From Verrucomicrobia bacterium UBA1629 (GTDB lineage: Bacteria; Verrucomicrobiota; Kiritimatiellia; RFP12; UBA1067), in assembly GCA_002321305.1 (NCBI GenBank), contig DCMF01000006.1, forward strand, positions 28,835-75,371: 46,537 nucleotides of DNA, written 5' to 3'. Under the pieces are notes generated by a model. It was not told the DNA's origin and ran no database searches. It saw nothing but the letters and a program-made list of their open reading frames with translations. Shown piece by piece: positions 15,784-23,704 of this stretch (its first letter is position 1; each line of letters begins with the position of its first letter). A program made the position numbers and the translations under genes.

Positions 15784-16881
15784 ATGCAGTGTGGCAAGAT
15801 GACGGGCGGCATCCTGATTGCCGGCGTGACGGCGGCAATCTGCTTCTGGCCGGAGGCGAAAACCCCCGAGGTCGGCGCGGAGCCTGTGCGTCCGGTGCGG
15901 AGCGCGGTCGTGCGGGCGAGCGAGCGCATGCCGGACCTGGCGTTTGCCGGCATCGTCCAGGCGGCCACTTCGCGGACGCTCGTCTTCAAGCAGTCCGGTC
16001 GCGTCCAGCGCATCGCCGTCGCGAAGGGGCAGACCGTCAAGAAGGGCGAGAAGCTTGCGTGGCTCGATTCGCTTGACTTCGTGAACGCGCTCGCGAAGGC
16101 CGAGGCCGCCGAGAGGCGCGACCGCCTGACGTTCGACCGCAAAAGCGACGCGCTCAAGAAGAAGGCGATCTCGCAGGAGGAGGTCTCGCAGGCCGAAGCC
16201 CAGCTCAAGCAGAGCGAGGCGGCGCTGGAACTCGCGAAGCGGGCGCTGGAGGAGACGGTCCTGTATGCGCCGTTCGACGGGACGATCGCCGCCGTGCCGG
16301 CGTCCGAGCTCGACATGGTCGGATCGGCGAATCCCATCGTGAAGATCCAGGACACGTCGTTCGTCAACATCGACGTCCGCATCGCGGAGAAGTACATCCT
16401 CCGGCGGGAGCAGTTCGTGGACATCGAGACGAATGCGGGGCGCACGGTGTCCTTCGACTCGCTGCCCGACCGCTCCTTCCCCGCCACGTTCAAGGAGTTC
16501 CAGGCGTCCGCCGACGAACACACGCAGACGTTCGTCGCGACCTACGCGATGGAGGCGCCGAAGGATCTGCTGCTGCTGCCGGGGATGTCCGCGACGCTGA
16601 CGATTTCCGGGGCGTCGTACGCGCAGAAGGGCAAGGGCGCGGCGGAGGGGCTGACGGTCGTTCCCGAAAGCGGCATTGGCATCACGTCGGACGGTGCGCA
16701 CTTCGTCTGGCTGCTGCAGGAGACGGCGGAGAAGGACGTCTACGAAGTTCGCCGCCAGGACGTCTCGCTTGTCCGCCGGACGGACGAGGGGACGGTTGTC
16801 GCGGGCCTGAAGCCCGGCCAGCGCGTCGCGACGGCGGGCGTCTCCCTCCTGGCCGAAGGCCGCCGGGTGACGATCCTGTAG
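15784..16881 (+). CDS. RND efflux periplasmic adaptor (HlyD/AcrA-like membrane fusion protein)
   Basis: 365 residues. An N-terminal membrane anchor (ILIAGVTAAICFW) is followed by a lipoyl-like half (FKQSGRVQRIAVAKGQTVKKGEKL) and a coiled-coil hairpin (about residues 98-160, rich in Ala, Glu and Lys). The second lipoyl half follows (ETVLYAPFDGTIAAVPASEL), then a beta-barrel region. Such adaptors link an inner-membrane RND pump to an outer-membrane channel, so a Gram-negative envelope is implied. No pump gene follows; purB is next after 169 nt. The gene is therefore an orphan adaptor in this window. The substrate cannot be told. Confidence 0.85.
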   Translation: MQCGKMTGGILIAGVTAAICFWPEAKTPEVGAEPVRPVRSAVVRASERMPDLAFAGIVQAATSRTLVFKQSGRVQRIAVAKGQTVKKGEKLAWLDSLDFVNALAKAEAAERRDRLTFDRKSDALKKKAISQEEVSQAEAQLKQSEAALELAKRALEETVLYAPFDGTIAAVPASELDMVGSANPIVKIQDTSFVNIDVRIAEKYILRREQFVDIETNAGRTVSFDSLPDRSFPATFKEFQASADEHTQTFVATYAMEAPKDLLLLPGMSATLTISGASYAQKGKGAAEGLTVVPESGIGITSDGAHFVWLLQETAEKDVYEVRRQDVSLVRRTDEGTVVAGLKPGQRVATAGVSLLAEGRRVTIL

Positions 16882-16926
16882 GCGTCTCCATGCGGAAAAT
16901 TCTCAAGCGCGAGAGTGAAGCTGAAC

Positions 16927-16997
16927 GGGCCTGTCCCCATTGTCCTGGCGAATGGCGCGCGCCCTGCGCCAGTCGCTGCTCCAGCGCCTGGCGCAGG
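16927..16997. repeat. REP-like motif and strong palindrome between adaptor gene and purB
   Basis: GGGCCTGTCCCC (16927-16938) resembles the GGGTCTGTCCCC motif at 31135-31146. Then CCTGCGCCAG (16963-16972) and CTGGCGCAGG (16988-16997) form a perfect 10-bp stem, extended inward by CGCTG/CAGCG around a CTC loop. No other gene is supported in 16882-17034. Confidence 0.6.
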
Positions 16998-17034
16998 ACG
17001 AGGCGTTGCCTTCGCGGGACGGAACGGAGTTTTT

Positions 17035-17043
17035 TGATATAAT
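17035..17043 (+). promoter_or_regulatory. Extended -10 promoter of purB
   Basis: TGA-TATAAT (17035-17043) followed by ACGCGCC and then ATG, with only 7 nt between the -10 box and the start. Transcription would start at or one base before the A of ATG, i.e. a leaderless mRNA. Confidence 0.8.
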
Positions 17044-17050
17044 ACGCGCC

Positions 17051-18433
17051 ATGAATCTCGATACCCTACTGGCGATCAGCCCGATTGACGGACGTTACGC
17101 GAACAAGTGCGCGGAACTGCAGGAAGTCTTCTCCGAGTACGGCCTCATCAAGCGCCGCGTGCTTGTCGAATGCACGTGGCTGGAGGCCCTGTGCGACGAC
17201 GTGCGCATCAAGGAGTGCAAGGCGCTCTCCGCGAAGGAGCGCGCCGCGCTCCGCAAGATCGCGGCGGACTTCTCGCTTGACGACGCCCGCCGCGTGAAGG
17301 AGATCGAGAGGACGACGAACCACGACGTCAAGGCCGTCGAGTATTTCCTGAAGGAGAAGCTTGGCCGCTTGGCAGGTTCGGCAGGTCTGGGCGGCTTGGC
17401 GACGCGCACGGAGTTCATCCATTTCGGCTGCACGTCGGAGGACATCAACAACATGTCCCACGCGCTCATGCTGCGCGACGGCCAGCGGATCCTGCGCGCG
17501 GCGCAGGACGAGATGACGGCGACGATCGCGCAGATGGCGAAGGCGACGGCGAAAGTCCCGATGCTCGCGCACACGCACGGCCAGCCCGCCTCGCCGACGA
17601 CGGTCGGCAAGGAGCTTGCGGTCGTCTCGGCGCGCCTGAAGCGCCAGGCGGCGGAGATCGACCGGCTCGTCATGCCCGCGAAGATGAACGGCGCGGTCGG
17701 CAACTTCAACGCGCACCTCTCCGCCTACCCGGACGTCGACTGGGAGAAGCTGTCCGCGAAGGTGATCCGCTCGCTCGGCCTCCGTCAGAACCGCCTCACG
17801 ACGCAGATCGAGTCGCACGACGGCATCGCCGAGCTCTTTGACGCGCTCGCGCGCTGGAACTCGGTGCTGCTCGACTTCGACCGCGACGTCTGGCTGTACG
17901 TCTCGATGGGCTACTTCAGGCAGCGCACGGTCAAGGGCGAGATCGGCTCGTCGACGATGCCGCACAAGGTGAACCCGATCGACTTCGAGAACTCGGAGGG
18001 CAACCTCGGCCTCGCGAACGCCGTCCTCGGCTTCATGGCGCGCAAGCTCGCGGTCTCGCGGCTGCAGCGCGACCTCACGGACTCGACGACGCTGCGCAAC
18101 ATGGGCGTCGGCTTCGGCTACACGCTGATCGCCATCCGCTCGACCCAGAAGGGCCTCGGCAAGCTGGAGCTCAACGAGGCGCGCCTGGCGGAAGACCTCG
18201 ACTGCAACTGGGAGGTCCTGGCCGAGCCGATCCAGACCGTGATGCGCAAGGTCGGCATGGACCGCCCCTACGAGCGGCTGAAGGAGCTGACGCGCGGCCG
18301 CCGCGTGACGGCGGAGATCATGCGCGACTTCGTTCAGGCGCTGCCGCTGCCGAAGGCCGACAAGGACCGCCTCCTCAAGATGACGCCCGCGAACTACATC
18401 GGCCTCGCCGCGAAGCTCGCCAAGCTGGCGTAG
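17051..18433 (+). CDS. purB: Adenylosuccinate lyase
   Basis: 460 residues of the fumarase/aspartase superfamily, E. coli PurB type. It opens LLAISPIDGRY. It has the FIHFGCTSEDINNMSHALML and AHTHGQPASPTT motifs (catalytic His region) and the flexible signature loop GEIGSSTMPHKVNPIDFENS. It catalyses two steps of purine synthesis (SAICAR to AICAR, adenylosuccinate to AMP). The ATG at 17051 is chosen because homology begins here and the promoter lies inside the longer frame. Residues 104-117 (LGRLAGSAGLGGLA) look like a small local insertion encoded by TTGGC/GGCAGGT-like micro-repeats. Confidence 0.96.
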   Translation: MNLDTLLAISPIDGRYANKCAELQEVFSEYGLIKRRVLVECTWLEALCDDVRIKECKALSAKERAALRKIAADFSLDDARRVKEIERTTNHDVKAVEYFLKEKLGRLAGSAGLGGLATRTEFIHFGCTSEDINNMSHALMLRDGQRILRAAQDEMTATIAQMAKATAKVPMLAHTHGQPASPTTVGKELAVVSARLKRQAAEIDRLVMPAKMNGAVGNFNAHLSAYPDVDWEKLSAKVIRSLGLRQNRLTTQIESHDGIAELFDALARWNSVLLDFDRDVWLYVSMGYFRQRTVKGEIGSSTMPHKVNPIDFENSEGNLGLANAVLGFMARKLAVSRLQRDLTDSTTLRNMGVGFGYTLIAIRSTQKGLGKLELNEARLAEDLDCNWEVLAEPIQTVMRKVGMDRPYERLKELTRGRRVTAEIMRDFVQALPLPKADKDRLLKMTPANYIGLAAKLAKLA

Positions 18434-18442
18434 CGGCGGCAC

Positions 18443-18472
18443 TTGATTTCAAGTGGGCGGAAAGTGTATAAT
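18443..18472 (+). promoter_or_regulatory. Promoter of rpsT
   Basis: TTGATT (18443-18448), 18-bp spacer, TATAAT (18467-18472) followed by ACGCGCG. The -35 element lies inside the small palindrome ACTTGA-TT-TCAAGT (18441-18454), a possible operator. Leader of about 28 nt with AAAGGAC-type ribosome site. Confidence 0.7.
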
Positions 18473-18507
18473 ACGCGCGAACATTCCCCAGAAAAGGACA
18501 AAGAGAA

Positions 18508-18789
18508 ATGGCTAACATCAAGGGCGGCCGCGCCGCCAGGAAACGTGACCGTCAGAACGAAAAGGCTCGCAAGCGCAATTCGGTGTGCAAGGCGAAGCTT
18601 CACGATGCGCACAAGAAGCTCTTCAAGCTTGCGGACGCGGGCTCGAAGGAAGACGCCGAGAAGAAGCTCCGGGAATTCGTTTCCGGCCTCGACAAGGCCG
18701 TGAAGCGCGGCATCATCACGAAGAACACGGCTGACCGCAAGAAATCGCGCGCCCAGCTCAAGATCAACAAGATCGCCGCCGCGAAGTAA
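18508..18789 (+). CDS. rpsT: 30S ribosomal protein S20
   Basis: 93 residues, highly basic. MANIKGGRAARKRDRQNEKA is the S20 start (usually MANxKSAxKRxRxxExRRxxN). The C-terminal KRGIITKNTADRKKSRAQLK matches the family end (KGVIHKNKAARKKSRLxxK). It binds the 5' domain of 16S rRNA. Monocistronic with its own promoter. Confidence 0.94.
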   Translation: MANIKGGRAARKRDRQNEKARKRNSVCKAKLHDAHKKLFKLADAGSKEDAEKKLREFVSGLDKAVKRGIITKNTADRKKSRAQLKINKIAAAK

Positions 18790-18821
18790 CAGCTTTTGGG
18801 AAACACGGGAATGTGATTGCC

Positions 18822-18870
18822 TCGGGCATCGGAATGTAAGGCATTCGGGTGCCCGATTCGCTTTCGGGCA
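18822..18870 (+). promoter_or_regulatory. Possible three-segment RNA switch upstream of pgk
   Basis: The heptamer TCGGGCA (18822-18828), its complement TGCCCGA (18850-18856) and TCGGGCA again (18864-18870) allow two mutually exclusive hairpins (1:2 or 2:3). This is the layout of an attenuator or riboswitch expression platform. The 2:3 hairpin is not followed by a clear U-run. The whole rpsT-pgk spacer (18790-18923) is otherwise non-coding. Confidence 0.4.
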
Positions 18871-18923
18871 AACGATTCACAAGACTGGAAATCCAGCAAA
18901 GAAACAGAAAGGAAAAACAGAAA

Positions 18924-20240
18924 ATGGACAAGATGACACTCCGCGACGTGGCGCTCAAGGGCAAGCGCGTCGTCATGCGCGTTGACTTCAACGTGCCGAT
19001 GGCCAAGGACGGCAGCGGCAAGATCACGGACGACACCCGCATCGTCGCGGCGCTCCCCTCGATCAAGTACGTGCTCGAGCAGGGCGGCAGCCTCGTGCTG
19101 ATGTCGCACCTCGGCCGCCCGAAGGGCGTGAAGCTCGGCGCGGCGCCGAACCCCGGCAACGCGGCGTTCACGCTGAAGCCCGTCGCCGAGGCGCTTTCCG
19201 AGAAGCTCGGCCTCCCGGTCAAGTTCGTCCCCGACTGCATGGCGGCCGACGCGGTCGTCAAGGCCCTCCAGCCCGGCGAAGTCGCGCTCCTTGAGAACAC
19301 GCGCTTCTACAAGGCCGAGGACGGCAAGGTGAAGAAGGACGACGAGAAGAAGGGCATCCACCTCACGGACGAGGAGTTCGCGGCGAAGAAGGCCGAGCTC
19401 AAGGCCGCCCGCATCGAGATGGCGAAGAAGCTCGCCTCCTACGGCGACATCTACTGCAACGACGCCTTCGGCACGGCGCACCGCGCCCATGCCTCGACGG
19501 CCGTCATTGCGGACTACATCCAGCCGGCGGTCTCGGGCTTCCTGCTCGAGAAGGAGATCCAGTTCCTCGGCGACGCGGTCGAGAACCCGGTGCGTCCGTT
19601 CGTCGCCATCCTCGGCGGCGCGAAGGTCTCGGACAAGCTTGCGGTCGTGAAGGCGCTCCTGAACAAGGTCGACACGCTCATCATCGGCGGCGGCATGGCC
19701 TACACCTTCAAGAAGGCGCAGGGCTTCAAGATCGGCACCTCGCTCTGCGAAGACGAGCAGGTCGCCTACTGCAAGGAGATGCTGGAGGCCGCGGCGGCGA
19801 AGGGCATCAAGATCCTGCTGCCGGTCGACAGCGTGATCGCGAACAAGTTCCCGGAGACGAAGGACGCCTCCGACATCGAGATCAAGACGGTCGAAGGCGA
19901 CATCCCGGACGGCTGGATGGGCCTCGACATCGGGCCGAAGTCGGTCGCGCTGTTCGCCGAGGCGGTGAAGGGCGCGAAGACGGTGGTCTGGAACGGCCCG
20001 ATGGGCTGCTTCGAGTTCGCGCCGCTCGCGAAGGGCACGTATGGCGTCTGCGACGCGGTCGCGACGGTCAAGGCCAACGGCGGCGTCTCGATCATCGGCG
20101 GCGGCGATTCCGTCTCGGCGGTGAAGAAGAGCGGCAAGGCGGCGGAGATGAGCCACGTCTCGACGGGCGGCGGCGCGTCCCTCGAGTTCCTCGAAGGGAA
20201 GGTCCTCCCCGGCGTCGCGGCGCTGACGGCGAAGAAGTAA
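18924..20240 (+). CDS. pgk: Phosphoglycerate kinase
   Basis: 438 residues, longer than the usual bacterial 390-400. The start VVMRVDFNVPMA, MSHLGRPKG, NDAFGTAHRAHAS, LGGAKVSDKL and GGGDSVSAVKKSGKAAEMSH with STGGGASLEFLEGK are all PGK signatures. It makes ATP and 3-phosphoglycerate in glycolysis. About 25-30 extra residues follow LLENTRFYKAEDGK (residues about 131-160, KKDDEKKGIHLTDEEFAAKK), at the place where eukaryotic-type PGKs also carry an insertion. Ribosome site AAAGGAAAA (18908-18916). Confidence 0.96.
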   Translation: MDKMTLRDVALKGKRVVMRVDFNVPMAKDGSGKITDDTRIVAALPSIKYVLEQGGSLVLMSHLGRPKGVKLGAAPNPGNAAFTLKPVAEALSEKLGLPVKFVPDCMAADAVVKALQPGEVALLENTRFYKAEDGKVKKDDEKKGIHLTDEEFAAKKAELKAARIEMAKKLASYGDIYCNDAFGTAHRAHASTAVIADYIQPAVSGFLLEKEIQFLGDAVENPVRPFVAILGGAKVSDKLAVVKALLNKVDTLIIGGGMAYTFKKAQGFKIGTSLCEDEQVAYCKEMLEAAAAKGIKILLPVDSVIANKFPETKDASDIEIKTVEGDIPDGWMGLDIGPKSVALFAEAVKGAKTVVWNGPMGCFEFAPLAKGTYGVCDAVATVKANGGVSIIGGGDSVSAVKKSGKAAEMSHVSTGGGASLEFLEGKVLPGVAALTAKK

Positions 20241-20269
20241 GGGACGCGCGGCGAAGCCGGATCGCCGCG

Positions 20270-20313
20270 AACGCGCGCTGACGGGCCTTTGCGGGCGCGT
20301 CAGCGCGCGTTTT
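20270..20313. terminator. Bidirectional terminator between pgk and the minus-strand gene
   Basis: A perfect 14-bp stem (AACGCGCGCTGACG 20270-20283 with 20298-20311) and a 14-nt loop. T or A tracts are short on both sides. It overlaps the last codons and stop of the convergent minus-strand gene. Confidence 0.75.
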
Positions 20314-21199
20314 CGTAGGCGACGTTGAGCTGCGTTTCGGCGTCGTCCAGCAGGGCTTCCAGTTCGGTCGCCGTCCGCTCGCCCTTGGCGAGAGCCAGCA
20401 GGAACGTGCGGTAGGCATCGGCCGCGCGCTGAAGCCCTTCGCCGCGTCCGCCGCCGAAGACCGGCAGTTCGTTCGCCTTGTCGAGGGCGGCGAGGCGGAT
20501 GAAGGGGTCGTCCGCCGCGCCGGCGATCGCCGCGCGGAACGGCAGGGCGTCGAAGCGCCCGAGGAACGGCCGGTCGAACGTGCGGGGATAGAGCCGCAGG
20601 CGGGAGGCGAAGACGCGCGCCTCGATGCGGCTGAGGCTTCCCGGCTTGAAGACGCGGTAGAGCAGCCTGAACCCGTCGTCGTCCGCCCCCCGTGCGCGCG
20701 CCAGCCAGTCGGAAAGGCGTTGCCGCGCCCGGGCGAGCCGATAGCCCGGATCCGTCTGGCGGAAGGCCTCACAGGCCTCCGACGGCGCAAGCTCGACCTT
20801 TTCAATCGCGCGGAAGTAGGCGCGGACGATTTCCGTCCGCAGGGCGTCCAGGTCCGTCTGCGCGGGATTCGGCAGAAAGAGGCGCGTCACGACGCGCGCG
20901 CCGTTCGTCACGACGCGCACGAGGACGTCCGTGCAGTTCGTGCGCACGTCGCCGAGATGGAGGACGAGACTGGGCTGCGTGACGCGCACGGGCGGCCGCT
21001 GCGCGGCGCGCGCGAGGGCCGCCACGGTCTCGCCGGCGAAGCGCGCGACGGGCGCCTGGTACTCGCGGCGCACGTCGGCCGAGCAGTTCGCGTAGACCTT
21101 GACGAACCCTTCCGCCTGCGTCAGGACGGGCGCCTTGAAGCGCTCCACCAGCTCCGCGCGCGAAAGCGCGAGCAGCAGGACTGTCGCGAGCATCCCCAT
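20300..21199 (-). CDS. Secreted or periplasmic protein of unknown function
   Basis: 299 residues. It opens with a signal peptide (MGMLATVLLLALSRA, then ELVERFKAPV). The mature part is mostly helical and Arg/Ala-rich, with two Cys (CSADVRRE, NCTDVL) and no motif I recognise. The segments PSLVLHLGDVRTNCTDVLVR and TRLFLPNPAQTDLDALRTEI look like a compact domain, and the C-terminus is helical (LEALLDDAETQLNVAYENAR). It starts 5 nt after the mraY stop on the same strand, so the two are probably co-transcribed. A role in the envelope is possible but is only inferred from position. A second Met at 21193 is an alternative start. Confidence 0.75.
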   Translation of the reverse strand: MGMLATVLLLALSRAELVERFKAPVLTQAEGFVKVYANCSADVRREYQAPVARFAGETVAALARAAQRPPVRVTQPSLVLHLGDVRTNCTDVLVRVVTNGARVVTRLFLPNPAQTDLDALRTEIVRAYFRAIEKVELAPSEACEAFRQTDPGYRLARARQRLSDWLARARGADDDGFRLLYRVFKPGSLSRIEARVFASRLRLYPRTFDRPFLGRFDALPFRAAIAGAADDPFIRLAALDKANELPVFGGGRGEGLQRAADAYRTFLLALAKGERTATELEALLDDAETQLNVAYENAR

Positions 21200-21204
21200 C
21201 GCCG

Positions 21205-22332
21205 TCAGCGCACCTTCAGGAGCAGGAGCAGAAGGGCCGGCATGACCACGAGCTGCAGCAGGACGAAGCGCATCAGCACCTGCGCATTCGACCACTTCAG
21301 GTTCTTCTTGCAGTGGTCGTGCAGGGGGAATCGCACCCGGCGGATCAGGCTGTCCTCGCCGATGTCGAAGCCGGCCTTCTTCGCGAGGCGCAGGAGGACG
21401 AGCTTGCCGAGGCCGCCGCCGCCGTTCACGAGCACGATCGGCGCAAGCGCGAGGACGATGAACGGGTTGCCCGTCATGAGCGAGGCCGTCGCGACGAGGA
21501 TGCCGAGATAGCGGCTGCCCGCGTCGCCCATCAGGACCTTCGACGGCTCGGCGTTGTACCAGAGATAGCCGCCGAACGCCCCGGCGACGACCATGACGAC
21601 GATCGCCCAGCGCGCCGCCTCGGCGTAGACGGGGATGAGGAGGTAATGCGCGACGGGACGGTAGCCGACGACCGCGTAGAGGATGACGGCCAGCATGCCG
21701 AGCGCGATGAGCGTCAGCGTCCCCGCAAGGCCGTCCACGCCGTCCGAGCAGTTCGTCGCGTTCATCGTGAACCAGAGGACGAACGCCGCGACCGGCACGT
21801 AGGCCCAGGCGGGCACGAGCCAGACGCCGACGCCATCCAGCAGGGCGGGGCCCTTCACGAACGGAAGCCAGGCGATCATCACGTGCGCCCCGTCGATGAC
21901 CTCGTGGTGGCCGAGAAAGATGAAGACGGCGATCGCGACCGAGACGACGGCGTCGAGAAGGCCCTTCTTGAGCTCCCCCCACGGCACGCGCGCCTGGTCG
22001 TCGAGATAGCCGAAGAGCATCGCCCCGTAGAGCGCGAAGACGGCGGCGAGATCCCAGGCCTTGAGCGGCGCGAAGAGGATGATGACCGGGAGCGCGATGA
22101 GCGAGACCCAGAGCCCCGCCCCCGTCGGCTTGCCCTGGCTCGCGAGGCCGCCCATGTCCTTCAAGAGGGCCTTGCCCCGGTCGCGCGGCAGCCGGCCCCA
22201 CAGGCGCGGCAGGAGAATCCACGTCAGGAACGCCGCCGTGAACGCGCCGCCCGCGAGAAGGAGGGCGTGCGACTGAAGAAGCCGAAATGGACCCCAGAAC
22301 CGCTGAAGGAAATCAGAAAGATAGTAGATCAT
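21205..22332 (-). CDS. mraY: Phospho-N-acetylmuramoyl-pentapeptide transferase (MraY)
   Basis: 375 residues with about ten membrane helices. MraY motifs are visible: FGYLDDQAR (DDxxK-like), NATNCSDGVDGLAGT, NAEPSKVLMGDAGSRYLG and the cytoplasmic PLHDHCKKNLKWSNAQVLMRF loop equivalent to PLHHHFE-W-E-VxVRF. It makes lipid I, the first membrane step of peptidoglycan synthesis. It lies away from other mur/fts genes. The ATG at 22332 is 6 nt from a divergent TGA-TATAAT box, so the mRNA should be leaderless. A more distant relative (WecA type) is less likely given the His loop. Confidence 0.9.
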   Translation of the reverse strand: MIYYLSDFLQRFWGPFRLLQSHALLLAGGAFTAAFLTWILLPRLWGRLPRDRGKALLKDMGGLASQGKPTGAGLWVSLIALPVIILFAPLKAWDLAAVFALYGAMLFGYLDDQARVPWGELKKGLLDAVVSVAIAVFIFLGHHEVIDGAHVMIAWLPFVKGPALLDGVGVWLVPAWAYVPVAAFVLWFTMNATNCSDGVDGLAGTLTLIALGMLAVILYAVVGYRPVAHYLLIPVYAEAARWAIVVMVVAGAFGGYLWYNAEPSKVLMGDAGSRYLGILVATASLMTGNPFIVLALAPIVLVNGGGGLGKLVLLRLAKKAGFDIGEDSLIRRVRFPLHDHCKKNLKWSNAQVLMRFVLLQLVVMPALLLLLLKVR

Positions 22333-22338
22333 GGGGGT

Positions 22339-22347
22339 ATTATATCA
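22339..22347 (-). promoter_or_regulatory. Extended -10 promoter of mraY
   Basis: On the minus strand TGA-TATAAT followed by ACCCCC and ATG; 6 nt between -10 box and start codon. Divergent from the kinase promoter about 75 bp away. Confidence 0.75.
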
Positions 22348-22417
22348 TACTGCGCGGCGGGCGGACGCAGAAGCCCCGGATGCCGACGCGGCGGCCGTGG
22401 CGGCGGAAACGCGGAAA

Positions 22418-22426
22418 TGGTATACT
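22418..22426 (+). promoter_or_regulatory. Extended -10 promoter of the histidine kinase gene
   Basis: TGG-TATACT (22418-22426) followed by GACGCCCTC and ATG; 9 nt gap, so the leader is about 2-3 nt. Confidence 0.7.
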
Positions 22427-22435
22427 GACGCCCTC

Positions 22436-23704
22436 ATGAGCATTCGACAAGTCCAAGGTGAACGGTCGCCGCAGGCGGCCGAAGGGGATGCCCTGCCGGC
22501 GGCGGCGAAAGGCGAGCGCCTCGGCTGGGCCGGGCCGCTTCTGGCGGCCGTGGCGTTCGTTGCCGTGTTCGCGGCGTTCGCCTGGCAGCTCGTCGTCTAC
22601 CAGCGGAACGTCCGGGCGTGGGCCGAGCAGGAGCTTCAGTCGCGGGCGGATCTCGCGGCGATCGTGCTGGCCGAGCCGCTGCGAACGCTCGACTTCAAGG
22701 CGATCCGGACGTTCGGCGCCACGTGCAAGGCGGAGGGGCTCCGCCTGCGCATCTGCCACGGCGACCGGTTCTACCTGTCGGAAGACGCCGAAGCCGGCTT
22801 CTACGACACCGCCGGCGGGGCGGTCGAGCTGTGCCTCTTCAAGACCGCGCGGTCCGGCAGCTATGTCATCGGCATTGGGCGTCCGTCGTTCCAGATGCTG
22901 ATGCCGTTCCTGAAGGCGCTCGTGGTCATCGTCCTCGCCGGGCTGCTCGGCGTCGCGGGCGTCATCCTCTTCTTCGTCGTGACGTGGCGGCAGCGGCTGC
23001 GCATCCGCGCGCTGGCGCGGCTGGAGAAGTTCCGCCGGGAGTTCGTCGCCGACCTCTCGCACGAGATCAAGACGCCGCTCACGGGCATTCTCGGCGCGGC
23101 CGACCTGATGGACGGGCGGGATCCGCTTGCGGCGATGGTCAAGAAGGAGGCGACGCGGCTGAACGCGCTTGTGCAGCAGATCCTCGACCTCGCCCGCCTG
23201 GAGCGCGAGGGGGAGGCGCTGCGGCGGGAGGAGGTCGACCTCGCCGAGCTCGTGCGCGAGACGGTTGCGCGCTTCCGGCCCAAGGCCCGCGCCGCCGGCA
23301 TCGACCTCACGGTCGCGGCGGCGTCCGCGCCGTCCCTGCGCGGCGTCTGCGATCCGCTGCTCATCGCCGAGGCGCTGGACAATCTCGTCGAAAACGCCCT
23401 CCGCCATTCGGGCTCGCCGACGGTTCGCGTGTCGTGCGGCGCGGCGGGGCACGGCGGCGTCCGGCTCGTCGTCGAAGACGCGGGCCGGGGCGTCCCGCCC
23501 GACGAGGCCGAGCGGATCTTCGAGCGCTTCCACCGCGTCGATCCGGCGCGGGCGGCGGACACGGGCGGCGCGGGGCTCGGCCTCGCGATCGTCCGCCGCA
23601 TCGCGCGCCTTCACGGCGGTGACGTGACGTGCGAGCCCGCTGCGCCGCATGGCGCACGGTTCGCCATCTTTTGGTATAATCCACGCCATGAAAAGTTGCA
23701 GTGA
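22436..23704 (+). CDS. Sensor histidine kinase
   Basis: 422 residues. Two membrane helices (about residues 27-50, WAGPLLAAVAFVAVFAAFAW, and 159-183, LMPFLKALVVIVLAGLLGVA) flank a periplasmic sensor of roughly 110 residues. The HisKA domain has FVADLSHEIKTPLTGIL with the phospho-acceptor His209. The ATPase has the N box DNLVENALRHSG, the G1 box DAGRGVP and GGAGLGLAIVRRIA. This resembles PhoR/EnvZ-type kinases. No response regulator gene is next to it. The ATG at 22436 is chosen because the longer frame would contain the promoter. Its last codons contain the promoter of the next gene, and the two genes overlap by 17 nt. Confidence 0.92.
   Translation: MSIRQVQGERSPQAAEGDALPAAAKGERLGWAGPLLAAVAFVAVFAAFAWQLVVYQRNVRAWAEQELQSRADLAAIVLAEPLRTLDFKAIRTFGATCKAEGLRLRICHGDRFYLSEDAEAGFYDTAGGAVELCLFKTARSGSYVIGIGRPSFQMLMPFLKALVVIVLAGLLGVAGVILFFVVTWRQRLRIRALARLEKFRREFVADLSHEIKTPLTGILGAADLMDGRDPLAAMVKKEATRLNALVQQILDLARLEREGEALRREEVDLAELVRETVARFRPKARAAGIDLTVAAASAPSLRGVCDPLLIAEALDNLVENALRHSGSPTVRVSCGAAGHGGVRLVVEDAGRGVPPDEAERIFERFHRVDPARAADTGGAGLGLAIVRRIARLHGGDVTCEPAAPHGARFAIFWYNPRHEKLQ
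23672..23680 (+). promoter_or_regulatory. Extended -10 promoter inside the kinase gene end
   Basis: TGG-TATAAT (23672-23680) followed by CCACGCC and ATG; 7 nt gap, predicted leaderless. The box lies within the last ten codons of the upstream kinase gene. Confidence 0.75.

Noticed and set aside
12615..16523. Minus-strand frame of about 1300 residues
   Set aside because: Antisense shadow of glnS, rarA and the adaptor gene; no recognisable domain or ribosome site.
16882..17034. Remnant of an RND pump gene start (ATGCGGAAAATTCTC at 16890)
   Set aside because: The short frame soon becomes Arg/Cys-rich and has no RND similarity.
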